From Brevundimonas mediterranea (GTDB lineage Bacteria > Pseudomonadota > Alphaproteobacteria > Caulobacterales > Caulobacteraceae), in contig NZ_JACIDA010000002.1 in NCBI RefSeq assembly GCF_014196125.1, forward strand, positions 248,001 through 312,000: a stretch of 64,000 nucleotides of DNA, given 5' to 3'. Under the pieces are notes generated by a model. It did no database searches, had not been told where the DNA came from, and was given only the letters and a program-made list of their open reading frames with translations. The position numbers and the translations under genes were made by a program. Position 1 is the stretch's first letter, and each line of letters opens with the position of its first letter. Below are positions 17,246 to 26,719 of the stretch, piece by piece.

Positions 17246-18148
17246 CTACCCCAAAAACCGATCCACCGCCGCCTGAAACCGCGCCGGCTGGTCGATCATC
17301 ACCTGATGGTCGGCGCCTTCGATGCGGACGAATTGTGCGGGCCGGCGCAGGTTGGAGAAGCCGTAGCGATACAGGCCCTCCAGCCGGTTACGCGGATTGT
17401 TCGTGTCCCGCGTCCAGCCATAGACCACCGTCACCGGAGCGGTGACATCGCGCAGCCGTTGGCGCAGATCGACCGTCAGGGCCTCGTACAGGCCCTGGGC
17501 CAACACCCGCCGGTCGCCGCCCTGCAGGCCCAGGCCGTCGAACACCATGTCCCCCGCCAGGCCCAGATCGCCGCCCAGGGCCGAAACCTGGCCCTTCAGC
17601 GCCTGGTCCCCAAACAGCATCAGGGCCTGATAACCCAGCCGCGCCAGGGGCTCAACCTCGCGGGCGGTGACGCGGGAATCGACCAGGGCCGGAAAGAAGG
17701 GCGCGGAATCGACCACCATCACCCGGCCGATCCGGTCCCGCATGTCCGCCGCGACCCGCAGCGCGATCTGGCCGCCCAGCGAATGGCCGATCAGGGCGGG
17801 GCGCTGTAGGCGCTGCTCGCGGATGTAGCGTTCGATCTCCAGAGCGGCGGGCGCGGCCAGGGCGCCGCCGGCGTTGGCGCCGATATCCGTCTGGCCGAAG
17901 CCCCGGATGGTGACCAGATGGACCCGATACCGGCCCTCCAGCTTGTCCGCCGTCGACCGCCAAGCCGCCCCGGTCGAGCCCAGGCCCGGTATAAAGACGA
18001 TGTCCGGCCCCGCGCCCCGCGTCTCGACGATGATCCGGTCGGAACGGAAGGCGGGGGCGAGAGACGCCGATACTGTTGTCTGGGCGGTCGCTACGCCGGG
18101 CAGGACGACAAACAGGATCGCGAAAAACGGAGCAAGAAGACGGCGCAT
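17246..18148 (-). CDS. Secreted alpha/beta hydrolase
   Basis: A 300-aa alpha/beta-hydrolase with a signal peptide (MRRLLAPFFAILFVVLPGVATAQ), so exported to the periplasm. The oxyanion region is IVFIPGLGSTGAAW, the nucleophile elbow is GHSLGG and the likely catalytic His is in GADHQVMID near the C terminus. The family covers esterases, lipases and peptidases, and no substrate can be set. It stands alone between recQ (convergent) and the enoyl-CoA hydratase gene on the same strand 53 bases upstream. Confidence 0.85.
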   Translation of the reverse strand: MRRLLAPFFAILFVVLPGVATAQTTVSASLAPAFRSDRIIVETRGAGPDIVFIPGLGSTGAAWRSTADKLEGRYRVHLVTIRGFGQTDIGANAGGALAAPAALEIERYIREQRLQRPALIGHSLGGQIALRVAADMRDRIGRVMVVDSAPFFPALVDSRVTAREVEPLARLGYQALMLFGDQALKGQVSALGGDLGLAGDMVFDGLGLQGGDRRVLAQGLYEALTVDLRQRLRDVTAPVTVVYGWTRDTNNPRNRLEGLYRYGFSNLRRPAQFVRIEGADHQVMIDQPARFQAAVDRFLG

Positions 18149-18201
18149 GACCCGCTCCTAACGCCTGATCACGGCGATCGGTTGACGGCCGCGACCGTTA
18201 G

Positions 18202-18987
18202 TCACCGCCCCTTGAAGTCCGGCTTCCGTTTGTCGACGAAGGCGGCCATGCCTTCCTTCTGGTCCTCGAAGGCGAACAGGGAGTGGAACAGGCGGCGCTC
18301 GAACCGCACGCCCTCGGTCAGGGTCGTCTCAAGGGCGACATTGACCAGTTCCTTGTTCATCATCACCGCCAGCGGGCTCTGGGCCGCGATCTTGGCGGCG
18401 GCGGCGCGGGCTTCGTCCAGCAGGGCGTCGGGGGCGACGACGCGGCTGACAAGGCCGGCGCGTTCGGCTTCGGCGGCGTCCATCATCCGGGCGGTCAGGA
18501 TCATGTCCATAGCCTTGGACTTGCCGACCAGCCGCGTCAGCCGCTGCGAGCCGCCGATGCCGGGGGCCACGCCCAGATTGATCTCGGGCTGACCGAACTT
18601 GGCGGTCTCGGACGCGATGATGAAGTCGCACAACATGGCCAGTTCGCACCCGCCGCCGAGCGCATAGCCCGACACCGCCGCGATGATCGGCTTCCTGAAC
18701 CGCATGATCCGGTCGTGGCCCAGGGCGAAGAAATTGCCCTTGAACATGTCGGCGTAGGACTGGTCCGCCATCTCCTTGATATCGGCCCCGGCGGCGAAGG
18801 CCTTGGCCGAGCCGGTCAGGATCAGGCAGCGCACGCTGTCGTCGGTCTCGACCGCATCCAGGAAGGCCGCCAGTTCGCCGAACAGGGTCGAGTTCAGGGC
18901 GTTCAGCGCCTCGGGCCGGTTCAGGGTCACGACGGCATAGCCGTCGGCGTGGCGTTCGATCAGCAGGGTGGAATAGGCGTCAGCCAT
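18202..18987 (-). CDS. Enoyl-CoA hydratase
   Basis: A 261-aa crotonase-superfamily enzyme that adds water across trans-2-enoyl-CoA in fatty-acid beta-oxidation. The oxyanion-hole motifs are present ([25 protein letters not shown]), and both catalytic glutamates expected for a true hydratase are seen, in GGGCELAM and in [12 protein letters not shown]. It is close in pattern to mitochondrial-type short-chain enoyl-CoA hydratase (ECHS1/FadB1). It follows a small membrane-protein gene on the same strand by about 27 bases. Confidence 0.92.
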   Translation of the reverse strand: MADAYSTLLIERHADGYAVVTLNRPEALNALNSTLFGELAAFLDAVETDDSVRCLILTGSAKAFAAGADIKEMADQSYADMFKGNFFALGHDRIMRFRKPIIAAVSGYALGGGCELAMLCDFIIASETAKFGQPEINLGVAPGIGGSQRLTRLVGKSKAMDMILTARMMDAAEAERAGLVSRVVAPDALLDEARAAAAKIAAQSPLAVMMNKELVNVALETTLTEGVRFERRLFHSLFAFEDQKEGMAAFVDKRKPDFKGR

Positions 18988-19014
18988 GGTCGATCTCCTC
19001 GTTCTGTCGTCGAT

Positions 19015-19497
19015 CTAGCGTCTGGCGCGCAGCAGGGCGAGGGTCATCGCGAAACGGATCAGCTCCGACACGACGACACAGCCCATCAAGCCATTGGCGA
19101 TCAGCACCAGAAGATTGGCCGGCGTCATCACCTTCAGCAGGGACGACAGGACCGGCTGGTCGATCCAGCCGGCAATGAACAGGGAGGCCGCGACCACGGT
19201 GATCATGGCGATCAGCGCCATCAGCGAGACATGGCTGGCCTGAAGCGCCGCCTTGCGCTCGGCCGCGCCCTCGTGCGCGTCGGCATGGGGCAGGAGGCGG
19301 GCGACCAGAGTCAGCGCCCCCTCCGCGATCCCGATCAGCAACAGGCCGAACAGGAACAGCCCACCCATCTCGCCCGCGAACCCCGGCGTCGCTAGGTCGC
19401 CGACCCGGATCCGTTCGATCATCTGCCAGACATAGAGGCCCCAGACGCCCACCGTCGTGACGATGGCGATCCACAGATGACGTTCGCGTAGGCTCAT
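19015..19497 (-). CDS. Hypothetical membrane protein, four TM segments
   Basis: I do not recognise the family. The 160-aa product starts MSLRERHLWIAIV (ATG 19497), with TM segments near residues 7-25, 42-62, 84-104 and 115-140, and a basic C terminus (ALLRARR). A Glu/Lys-rich loop joins TM2 and TM3. It lies between the DUF1697 gene and the enoyl-CoA hydratase gene, all on the minus strand, but the gaps do not prove an operon. Confidence 0.65.
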   Translation of the reverse strand: MSLRERHLWIAIVTTVGVWGLYVWQMIERIRVGDLATPGFAGEMGGLFLFGLLLIGIAEGALTLVARLLPHADAHEGAAERKAALQASHVSLMALIAMITVVAASLFIAGWIDQPVLSSLLKVMTPANLLVLIANGLMGCVVVSELIRFAMTLALLRARR

Positions 19498-19535
19498 CCG
19501 GCGATCTGGCACGAAAGCGGCGGCGAGATGAAGGC

Positions 19536-20078
19536 CTAAAGACCAGCCATTTCGGCCAGTTTCAGCACGGTGCTCCAGTTGCGGCCTGTGCCCATGCCCA
19601 GCATGCGCGCCCCCGCCTTCTTGAAGACGGCCGACTGAGCCTGGCCGTTCGGAAACCAGAAATAGAGCACCTCGCCGACGGCCTCGACTCGCTCGCCGCC
19701 TTTGGCCAGGGCGCCGGCGGCCTCGACGGCGCCGTCCTTGATTCCGGCCTTCATCACCATGGCCAGAACCTTGGCGGGATGCGCGGCGGCCTCTTCCACG
19801 AAGGGATTGGCGCCTATCACCGCGCCCCACTGATCCGGCGTCCGAACCATGGCGGAGATAGCCAGATCGAAGCGGCGCTTCATCTCCGCCTCCACGGCGG
19901 TTTCTATATCGCCGGGCTCACGATCGCTTTCGACCACCAGATTGCCGCTGGCCTGGAGGGTACGCGGATTCTTCAGCCCCATCGCCTCGGCCATGGCCCG
20001 CTGCTCGCCGACCGGCGCTCGGACGCCGCCGGTGTTCATGCCGCGAAACAGGATGATGCGCTGGCTCACCGGCCTCAC
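19536..20078 (-). CDS. DUF1697 family protein
   Basis: A 180-aa DUF1697 protein: N-terminal ILFRGMNTGG, LQASGNLVVES, the VIGANPFVEEA region and the C-terminal GTGRNWSTVLKLAEMA motif are characteristic. Function is unknown. The GTG at 20078 overlaps the mutM stop as GTGA, which supports that start; a second in-frame GTG three codons later is possible. Overlap with mutM implies co-expression with base-excision repair, though a functional link is not shown. Confidence 0.85.
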   Translation of the reverse strand: MRPVSQRIILFRGMNTGGVRAPVGEQRAMAEAMGLKNPRTLQASGNLVVESDREPGDIETAVEAEMKRRFDLAISAMVRTPDQWGAVIGANPFVEEAAAHPAKVLAMVMKAGIKDGAVEAAGALAKGGERVEAVGEVLYFWFPNGQAQSAVFKKAGARMLGMGTGRNWSTVLKLAEMAGL

Positions 20079-20938
20079 CGCTTCTGGCAGGACGGGCAGT
20101 AGAAGGTCGAGCGACCGCCTTGGACGATGCGAGCCACGACGCCGGTGCAGCCCTCGCCGCGACACGGTTCGCCCTCGCGGCCGTAGACGTCGAAGCGGTG
20201 CTGGAAATAGCCCTGGCCGCCCTCGGCGTTGGCGAAGTCCTTCAGGGTCGATCCGCCCGCGGCGATGGCGTCGTTCAGCACGTCGCGGACGACCGAAGCC
20301 AGGGTCTCCAGCCGCGCCTTCGACACCGACCCGGCCGCGACCAGGGGCGAGATGCGGGCGCGGTAAAGCGCCTCGCAGACATAGATATTGCCCAGGCCGG
20401 CCACGATCCGCTGGTCCAGCAGGGAGACCTTGATGTTCTGTTTCTTGCCAGCGAAGGTTTCGACCAGATGCGCGCCGGAAAAGCCGTTGCCGAGCGGCTC
20501 GGGCCCCAGGCCGGCGAACCAGGGATGGGCCTCGACTTGGGCGGTGCGGATCAGGCCCATGAAGCCGAAGCGGCGGGCGTCGGCGTAGCCGATGCGGGTG
20601 GCGGCGCCGTCGCGGACGGCGCAGCCGCTGAAATGCTCGTGCTTGCCGGCGATGGGGGCGGCCTCATCGAACTCGCCCAGCAGGGTCCCGTCCAGGGTGA
20701 AGCGGCCGGTCATGCCCAGATGGGTGATCCAGGTCTCGCCGGTGGACAGGGGCAGGAGCAGATATTTGGCGCGGCGGTCGACCCGCTCGACCGTCGCCCC
20801 CTCCAGCCGCTCGACGAATCGTTCCGGGAACGGAAAACGCAGATCCGGCCGGTTGATCCGCACCCGCGACAGACGCGCGCCCGCCAGCACCGGCGTCAGG
20901 CCGCGTCGGACGGTTTCGACCTCGGGGAGTTCAGGCAT
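20075..20938 (-). CDS. mutM: Formamidopyrimidine-DNA glycosylase
   Basis: MutM/Fpg removes 8-oxoguanine and ring-opened purines and nicks the abasic site. The 287-aa protein starts MPELPEVETVRRGL, with the catalytic Pro2 and Glu3, has a conserved Lys in DRRAKYLLLPL, the H2TH region (VAGLGNIYVCEALYRARI) and the C-terminal zinc finger with CRGEGC and FYCPSCQKR. All expected elements are present. It is followed by an overlapping DUF1697 gene and is divergent from the PAP2 gene. Confidence 0.96.
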   Translation of the reverse strand: MPELPEVETVRRGLTPVLAGARLSRVRINRPDLRFPFPERFVERLEGATVERVDRRAKYLLLPLSTGETWITHLGMTGRFTLDGTLLGEFDEAAPIAGKHEHFSGCAVRDGAATRIGYADARRFGFMGLIRTAQVEAHPWFAGLGPEPLGNGFSGAHLVETFAGKKQNIKVSLLDQRIVAGLGNIYVCEALYRARISPLVAAGSVSKARLETLASVVRDVLNDAIAAGGSTLKDFANAEGGQGYFQHRFDVYGREGEPCRGEGCTGVVARIVQGGRSTFYCPSCQKR

Positions 20939-21077
20939 GGGCCGGTCCTAGCGCCTCGACACGGCCGGGCCAAGCGGATCGTCCGCCCCCGCGACAATCG
21001 TCGGAAAACATTGTTCGAACCGACGCTGGAGCGACACGCCGGTCTGTCATCCAATATAGGCGCAGTCCGGGGGGAAC

Positions 21078-21860
21078 GTGTCTCAATCGATCATCATCGG
21101 CCGGCCCGGCTTCCGCGTCCCGAACCTGATCCGTTCGACCGGTCTGACGCGTGACGATGTCGCGATCCTGGCGGCGACGGCCGTGCTGGCGGTCAGCCTC
21201 TATTTTCTGACCTTTCCCGGCGTCGACATCGCCGTCAGCCGTCTGTTCTACCGCCCCGAGGCCGGCTTCTTCCTGGCCGACAACCCCCTGCTGAAGGCGC
21301 TGCGCAAAAGCTCCTCCCTCGTACTGGCCCTTTTGCTGCTCGGTGTGATCGGACGACTGGCGTGGCGCGCCCTGCATCGCCGGCCTCTCGGCGCCGCCGC
21401 GCGCCGGACGGCCTTTGTCCTGGCGGCCCTGGCGGTCGGGCCGGGCCTGGTTGTCAATCTGGTGCTGAAGGGGCTGTGGGGACGCGCCCGCCCGATCCAG
21501 ATCGACCAGTTCGGCGGCGATGCGGCCTTCACCCCCGCCTGGGTGGTCAGCGACGCCTGCCAATCCAATTGTTCCTTCGTCTCGGGCGAGGGCTCCAGCG
21601 CGGCCTGGATGGTCGGGGTCCTGCTGGTGCTGACGCCGGCGAAATGGCGGCCGGTCGTCCTGCCGCTCGGCGTCGTCTACGCCTTCGCCCTGTCGATGAA
21701 CCGGCTCGCCTTCGGCGGGCATTTCCTGTCGGATATCCTGCTGTCCTGGGCCCTGACGGCCCTGGTCATGACGGGGGTCTATCGGGTGACGGTGGCCTCG
21801 CCCGGCCTGGTTCGCCGGGCGCGTCGGCGGTTCCGCGGACTGCAACCCTTCCCCGCCTGA
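21078..21860 (+). CDS. PAP2-family phosphatase (LpxE-like)
   Basis: A 260-aa inner-membrane phosphatase of the PAP2 superfamily. The three PAP2 motifs are visible: KGLWGRARP (131-139), SFVSGEGS (166-173, in place of PSGH, so Glu replaces His) and NRLAFGGHFLSD with Arg/Asn209-region, His215 and Asp219. The SGE variant matches the lipid A phosphatase LpxE/PgpB-like group with 5-6 TM segments, so lipid A or phosphatidylglycerol phosphate dephosphorylation is likely. GTG start at 21078 follows GGGGGGAAC. Followed by the OPT transporter gene. Confidence 0.8.
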   Translation: MSQSIIIGRPGFRVPNLIRSTGLTRDDVAILAATAVLAVSLYFLTFPGVDIAVSRLFYRPEAGFFLADNPLLKALRKSSSLVLALLLLGVIGRLAWRALHRRPLGAAARRTAFVLAALAVGPGLVVNLVLKGLWGRARPIQIDQFGGDAAFTPAWVVSDACQSNCSFVSGEGSSAAWMVGVLLVLTPAKWRPVVLPLGVVYAFALSMNRLAFGGHFLSDILLSWALTALVMTGVYRVTVASPGLVRRARRRFRGLQPFPA

Positions 21861-21926
21861 GCGTGACCGGTTGCCGCAGGCGGCGTTATGGGCTTACGTC
21901 CGCGTCGAACGTGGGAACCGATCTCG

Positions 21927-23978
21927 ATGACTGACGCCGTCGCTGCGCCTAAAGGCCGGCTTGAACTGACCCTTCGCGCCCTTGTGCTGGGCTGTCTGCT
22001 GGCCGTGATCTTCACCGCCGCCAACACCTATCTGGGCCTGCTGGTCGGCCTGACCTTCGCCTCGGCCATTCCGGCGGCGGTGATCTCGATGGCGGTGCTG
22101 CGGGCCTTCCGCACCTCGACCATCTGGGAAAACATGACCGTCCAGACCGTGGCCTCGGTCGGCGGCGCCATGAGTTCGATCATCTTCGTCCTGCCTGGCC
22201 TGGTGATGATCGGCTGGTGGCTGGAGTTTCCCTTCTGGCAGTCGGTGGCCATCTGCATCCTGGGCGGCGTGCTGGGGGTGACCTTCTCCATCCCGCTGCG
22301 CCGCGCCCTGGTGACCAACGGCGGCCTGCCCTACCCCGAAGGCGTCGCCGCCGCCGAGGTGCTGAAGGTCGGCTCGCGCGGGGCCGAACAGACCGAAAGC
22401 GCGGTGCGCGAGAACAAGTCCGGCCTGTGGATCGTGGTCGCCGGCGCCGTCGTCTCGTCCGGCTACGCCCTGCTGGTCGCCGGCCGCGTCTTCGCCGGTG
22501 AGGCCGCTCGGTTCTTCAAGCTTCCGGCCGCCCTGGGCGGCGGGGCCACCGGCATGGGCTTCGGCATGCAGTTCGCGCTTCTCGGCGCCGGCCATCTGAT
22601 CGGTCTGACGGTGGGCCTGGCCCAGCTGTTCGGCCTGATCCTGGCCTGGGCGATCGCCGTGCCGATCCTGACCAGCCCCGACACCGTGGCCTGGCTGACG
22701 GCGCACGGGATCCCCTCCATCGCCGCTTCCCTGCCCGCCGGCGCGCCGGCCGAGGAGCTGGCGGCGACCGTCTGGAGCCGTGAAGTCCGCTTCATGGGCG
22801 CCGGCGTCATCGGCGTCGCCGCCATCTGGACCCTGGTCAAACTGGCCGGCCCGCTCATCGGCGGCCTGACTTCGGCCCTGGCCGCCAACGCCAAGCGCGC
22901 CCACGGCGAGGTGCTGGAGCGGACCGAACAGGATCTGCCCATCAAACTGGTCGGCGGGATTTCGGTCGTCTGCCTGATCGGCATCGCCGGCCTGCTGGCC
23001 TGGTTCGCCCAGAGCGCCCCGGCCCTGGCGGGATCGACCCCGCTGCTGGTCATCGGCGGCCTGGTCTATGTCGTCCTGATCGGTTTCGCCGTCGCCGCCA
23101 TCTGCGGCTATATGGCGGGCCTGATCGGCTCGTCGAACAGCCCGGTCTCGGGCGTCGGCATCCTGGCGGTCGTGATCGCCTCGCTGCTGATGCTGGGCGT
23201 CATGGCCATAGCGGGCGTGCCGGCCGATCCCTCGATCATCGCCTTCGCCCTGATCGTCACCGCCGTGGTCTTCGCCGTCGCCGTTATCGCCAATGACAAT
23301 CTTCAGGACCTGAAGACCGGCCAGCTGGTCGAGGCCACGCCCTGGCGCCAGCAGGTCGCCCTGATCGTCGGCGTCGGCGCCGGCGCCGTCGTCATTCCTC
23401 TGATCCTGAACCTGCTGAACCAGGCCTTCGGCTTCGAGGGCGGCCCGCCGGCTATCGTCGAGGGCGCCAAGACCCTGGCGGCGCCCCAGGCCACCCTAAT
23501 CTCGGCCCTGGCGCGCGGCGTCATCGGCGGCGATCTGCGCTGGGACCTGATCGGCCTGGGCGCGGTGATCGGCGTGATCATCATCGTGCTGGACGCCGTC
23601 GTGTCCAGGGCCACGAACGGCAAGGTCAAGCTGCCGCCGCTCGCCGTCGGCATCGGCTTCTATCTGCCCGCCGCCGTCACGACCATGCTGGTCATCGGCG
23701 CCGTCTGCGGCTGGATCTACGACAAGGCCGTGTCCAGCACCCGTTACGCCGACGTGGCGCGCCGCATGGGCGTGCTGCTGGCCTCGGGCCTGATCGTCGG
23801 TGAGAGCCTGTTCGGGGTCTTCACCGCCGGCGTGATCGTCGCCACCCGCGACGACGCGCCGTTCGCCATGCTGCCCGAGGGCTCGGCCTGGCCGGCCATG
23901 CTGGCGGGGATCATCGGCTTCGCCGTCGCGGTGTTCGGACTTTACGCCTGGACCCGGAGCCGGGCCGAGAAAGTCTAG
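21927..23978 (+). CDS. OPT family oligopeptide transporter
   Basis: A 683-aa multi-spanning membrane protein of the OPT family, which takes up oligopeptides or metal chelates. Typical segments are GCLLAVIFTAANTYLGLLVG at the N terminus, RRALVTNGGLPYPEGVAAAEVL, the SSNSPVSGVGILAV motif and VAVIANDNLQDLKTGQLVEATPW, all characteristic of bacterial OPT proteins. The ATG at 21927 gives MTDAVAAPKG; an ATG at 21888 would add 13 residues. Its TAG shares the palindrome CTAG with the stop of the convergent ATPase gene. Confidence 0.92.
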   Translation: MTDAVAAPKGRLELTLRALVLGCLLAVIFTAANTYLGLLVGLTFASAIPAAVISMAVLRAFRTSTIWENMTVQTVASVGGAMSSIIFVLPGLVMIGWWLEFPFWQSVAICILGGVLGVTFSIPLRRALVTNGGLPYPEGVAAAEVLKVGSRGAEQTESAVRENKSGLWIVVAGAVVSSGYALLVAGRVFAGEAARFFKLPAALGGGATGMGFGMQFALLGAGHLIGLTVGLAQLFGLILAWAIAVPILTSPDTVAWLTAHGIPSIAASLPAGAPAEELAATVWSREVRFMGAGVIGVAAIWTLVKLAGPLIGGLTSALAANAKRAHGEVLERTEQDLPIKLVGGISVVCLIGIAGLLAWFAQSAPALAGSTPLLVIGGLVYVVLIGFAVAAICGYMAGLIGSSNSPVSGVGILAVVIASLLMLGVMAIAGVPADPSIIAFALIVTAVVFAVAVIANDNLQDLKTGQLVEATPWRQQVALIVGVGAGAVVIPLILNLLNQAFGFEGGPPAIVEGAKTLAAPQATLISALARGVIGGDLRWDLIGLGAVIGVIIIVLDAVVSRATNGKVKLPPLAVGIGFYLPAAVTTMLVIGAVCGWIYDKAVSSTRYADVARRMGVLLASGLIVGESLFGVFTAGVIVATRDDAPFAMLPEGSAWPAMLAGIIGFAVAVFGLYAWTRSRAEKV

Positions 23979-24517
23979 GGCAAGCCCGCGTCAAGCTGAT
24001 CCAAAACGAAGGCGACCCGCTCGGCGAGGGTCGCCTTCGGCAATTCTACGAGCTCGTATCCGTAGCTTGGATAGACGGCGGCCATGGCGGCGAAGGTCCG
24101 TTCGGCCTCATCGAAGTCCTGCCGACGTTCCGCATCCTGGCCGAAGATTTCGGTCCAGGGCGGGGCGATGAAGACCCTGCGATGATAGCGCAACTCACGA
24201 GCGGCCCGATCCATGTCCTCCGGGATCGGCAGATCGCAAAGGGTCAGATAACCGACCACATCCGGCACGCCGCGATCATGAAAGGTCAGCCTGCCGCTTG
24301 TCTGGCTGCGACCGTGGGCGGCGATGTCGTGGTCCAGCATTTTTCGGGCGAACAGGGCGCGATCCCGCCAAGGCAGGGCGTCGCCGCCCCTGTCCTTTTC
24401 CTCGCGGATGATAGCCCGCCCGGCCTCGGGTTCGACCGCAAATCCCGCCTGCGCCAAGGCCTCCAGCAAGGTGGTCTTGCCCGAGCCTGGACCGCCGGTC
24501 AGAACCACGCCGGTCAT
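23975..24517 (-). CDS. AAA family ATPase (small P-loop protein)
   Basis: This 180-aa P-loop protein has Walker [12 protein letters not shown] right after a short strand (MTGVVLT), then AIIREE, the [13 protein letters not shown] segment and a C-terminal helix. It fits the AAA_28 group of small predicted kinases/ATPases, whose role is unknown. Its ATG overlaps the ubiG stop as ATGA, so it is probably co-translated with ubiG. Its stop codon overlaps that of the OPT gene through CTAG. Confidence 0.82.
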   Translation of the reverse strand: MTGVVLTGGPGSGKTTLLEALAQAGFAVEPEAGRAIIREEKDRGGDALPWRDRALFARKMLDHDIAAHGRSQTSGRLTFHDRGVPDVVGYLTLCDLPIPEDMDRAARELRYHRRVFIAPPWTEIFGQDAERRQDFDEAERTFAAMAAVYPSYGYELVELPKATLAERVAFVLDQLDAGLP

Positions 24518-25332
24518 GCGTTTCTGGTCGCGACCATCATATAATTGATGCCCGCGTCGTCGGTCTGGCTCCATCGGTCGTGAAGCGGGTCGTAGTTCAG
24601 GCCGTAGGGCCCCTCGACCGTCACAGCCTCGGCCGCCAGCATCGCCCGGATCTCGTCGGGCTTCAGGAACTGGCGCCAGTCGTGCGTGCCCGCCGGCACC
24701 CAGCGCAGAATATATTCCGCCGCCACCTTGCCCAGGGCCAGGGACTTCAATGTTCTGTTCAGGGTGGCGACCATCATCACCCCGCCCGGTCGGACCAGCC
24801 GCGAACAGGCGCGCACGAAGGCTTCCGGGTCGGCGACGTGCTCGATCACCTCCATGGTCAGGACCACGTCGAACGGCCCCGCCCCCTCGGCCTCGATCTG
24901 TTCGACGGTGGCGGCGCGATAGGCGATGTCCAGCCCGACCATCTCGGCGTGGGCCCGCGCCGTGCCGATGTTCTCGGACGAGGCGTCGATGGCGGTGACA
25001 GAAAAACCCATCCGCCGCATCGGCTCGGCGATCAGCCCGCCGCCACAGCCGACGTCCAGAAGGGTCAGCCCCTCGAACGGGCGACGCGCCTTCGGATCCC
25101 GCCCCAGACGGGCGCACAATTGCTCGCGGATCAAGGCCAGCCGGGCCGGATTGAACCGGTGCAGCGGGGCGAACGGCCCGTGCGCGTCCCACCATTCGGC
25201 CGCCTGGGCCGAGAAGCGGGCCACGTCGGCCGGGTCGATCGATGCGCCAAACGCACCCTCGGACGAATTTTGCGGAAAACCATGCCCTTCGCGGGGTAGG
25301 CGAGACGGTGCGGCGTCGCTAGAAGCGGTCAT
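24514..25332 (-). CDS. ubiG: Ubiquinone biosynthesis O-methyltransferase
   Basis: UbiG carries out both O-methylations in ubiquinone synthesis, using S-adenosylmethionine. The 272-aa protein has the UbiG N-terminal [27 protein letters not shown], the SAM motif [19 protein letters not shown], an acidic Asp-containing motif in [11 protein letters not shown] and [14 protein letters not shown]. The ATG at 25332 starts MTASSDAAP. It diverges from lysC over 56 bases, a conserved alphaproteobacterial arrangement, and overlaps the ATPase gene downstream. Confidence 0.94.
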   Translation of the reverse strand: MTASSDAAPSRLPREGHGFPQNSSEGAFGASIDPADVARFSAQAAEWWDAHGPFAPLHRFNPARLALIREQLCARLGRDPKARRPFEGLTLLDVGCGGGLIAEPMRRMGFSVTAIDASSENIGTARAHAEMVGLDIAYRAATVEQIEAEGAGPFDVVLTMEVIEHVADPEAFVRACSRLVRPGGVMMVATLNRTLKSLALGKVAAEYILRWVPAGTHDWRQFLKPDEIRAMLAAEAVTVEGPYGLNYDPLHDRWSQTDDAGINYMMVATRNA

Positions 25333-25388
25333 GGCGCGAGGGATGAACCTTCGCGCCCTTTCACGCAAGCAGGGGGCGGAACGCCACG

Positions 25389-26678
25389 ATGACGCGGCCC
25401 GATTCTTCACGATCCGACACCACGCGACTGGTGATGAAGTTCGGCGGCACCTCGATGGGCGACCTCGAGCGCATCCGTCGCGCCGCGCGGATCGTCGCCG
25501 CCGAGGCCGCCTCGGGCAAGAAGATCGCCGTCGTGGTCTCCGCCATGGCCGGCAAGACCAACGAACTGGTCGCCTGGACCGACGGCGCCGGTCCGGCCGC
25601 CGCGGGCCTGCCGCTCAGCGACGACGAATATGACGTGGTGGTCGCCTCGGGCGAACAGGTGACGGCCGGGCTCCTGGCCCTGACCCTGCGCAACATGGGG
25701 CTGAACGCCCGGTCGTGGATGGGCTGGCAGGTGCCGATCATCACCGACGACGCCCACGCCCGCGCCCGCATCATCGACATCCCCGGCGAGAAGCTCGGCG
25801 CCGCCGTCGACAGCGGCGAGATCGCCATTGTCCCCGGCTTCCAGGGAGTGACCCCCGAGGGCAAGATCACCACCCTGGGCCGCGGCGGCTCCGACACCTC
25901 GGCCGTGGCCGTGGCCGCCGCCCTGTCCTGCCCCTGCGACATCTATACCGACGTGGACGGCGTCTATACGACCGACCCGCGCATCGAGAGCCGCGCCCGG
26001 CGCCTGGCCAAGGTCTCCTATGAGGAGATGCTGGAAATGGCCTCATTGGGGGCCAAGGTGCTGCAGACCCGCTCGGTCGAGCTCGCCATGGCCAAGCAGG
26101 TGCCTGTGCGGGTCCTGTCCAGCTTCATCGAACCGGACGAATCCGGCCAAATGCCCGACAAGGGCGGAACCCTGATCTGCGACGAGGAGGAGATCTTGGA
26201 AAAGCGCATCGTGTCCGGTGTGACCATGAGCCGTGACGAAGCCCGCATCACCCTGCTGGGCCTGTCCGACCGCGTGGACGCCCCCGCCGACGTCTTCACC
26301 CGCCTGGCCGAGGCCAACGTCAATGTGGACATGATCGTCCAGAGCCAGGCCCGCACCGCCAATACGGTCAACCTGACCTTCACGACCGGCCGCCGCGACG
26401 CGGTGCGCGCCGCCGAACTGATGACGGCCGGCCAGGATCATCTGGGCTTCGAGGAAATCCGCGTCGATGAGGACGTCGCCAAGGTGTCCGTCGTCGGGGT
26501 CGGCATGCGCAGCCACGCCGGCGTGGCCCAGACCATGTTCAAGGCCCTGGCCGACAAGGGGGTCAAGTTCCAGGCCATCTCGACCTCGGAAATCAAGATC
26601 AGCGTCCTGATCGACGCGGCCTACGCCGAACTGGCCGTGCGCGCATTGCATTCGGCTTATGGCCTGGACGCGATATAG
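25389..26678 (+). CDS. lysC: Aspartate kinase
   Basis: LysC phosphorylates aspartate at the start of the lysine, threonine and methionine pathways. The 429-aa chain has [26 protein letters not shown], the [17 protein letters not shown] motif and [12 protein letters not shown] in the kinase domain (1-260), followed by two ACT domains, with VDMIVQSQ and the [17 protein letters not shown] allosteric segment. Feedback control by lysine or threonine through the ACT pair is expected. It starts a forward run with ptsP, the RodZ-like gene and ispG. Confidence 0.96.
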   Translation: MTRPDSSRSDTTRLVMKFGGTSMGDLERIRRAARIVAAEAASGKKIAVVVSAMAGKTNELVAWTDGAGPAAAGLPLSDDEYDVVVASGEQVTAGLLALTLRNMGLNARSWMGWQVPIITDDAHARARIIDIPGEKLGAAVDSGEIAIVPGFQGVTPEGKITTLGRGGSDTSAVAVAAALSCPCDIYTDVDGVYTTDPRIESRARRLAKVSYEEMLEMASLGAKVLQTRSVELAMAKQVPVRVLSSFIEPDESGQMPDKGGTLICDEEEILEKRIVSGVTMSRDEARITLLGLSDRVDAPADVFTRLAEANVNVDMIVQSQARTANTVNLTFTTGRRDAVRAAELMTAGQDHLGFEEIRVDEDVAKVSVVGVGMRSHAGVAQTMFKALADKGVKFQAISTSEIKISVLIDAAYAELAVRALHSAYGLDAI

Positions 26679-26719
26679 GGTGATTTGAACAGGCGCCTCG
26701 GCGCCACAGCGCGGGAGCC

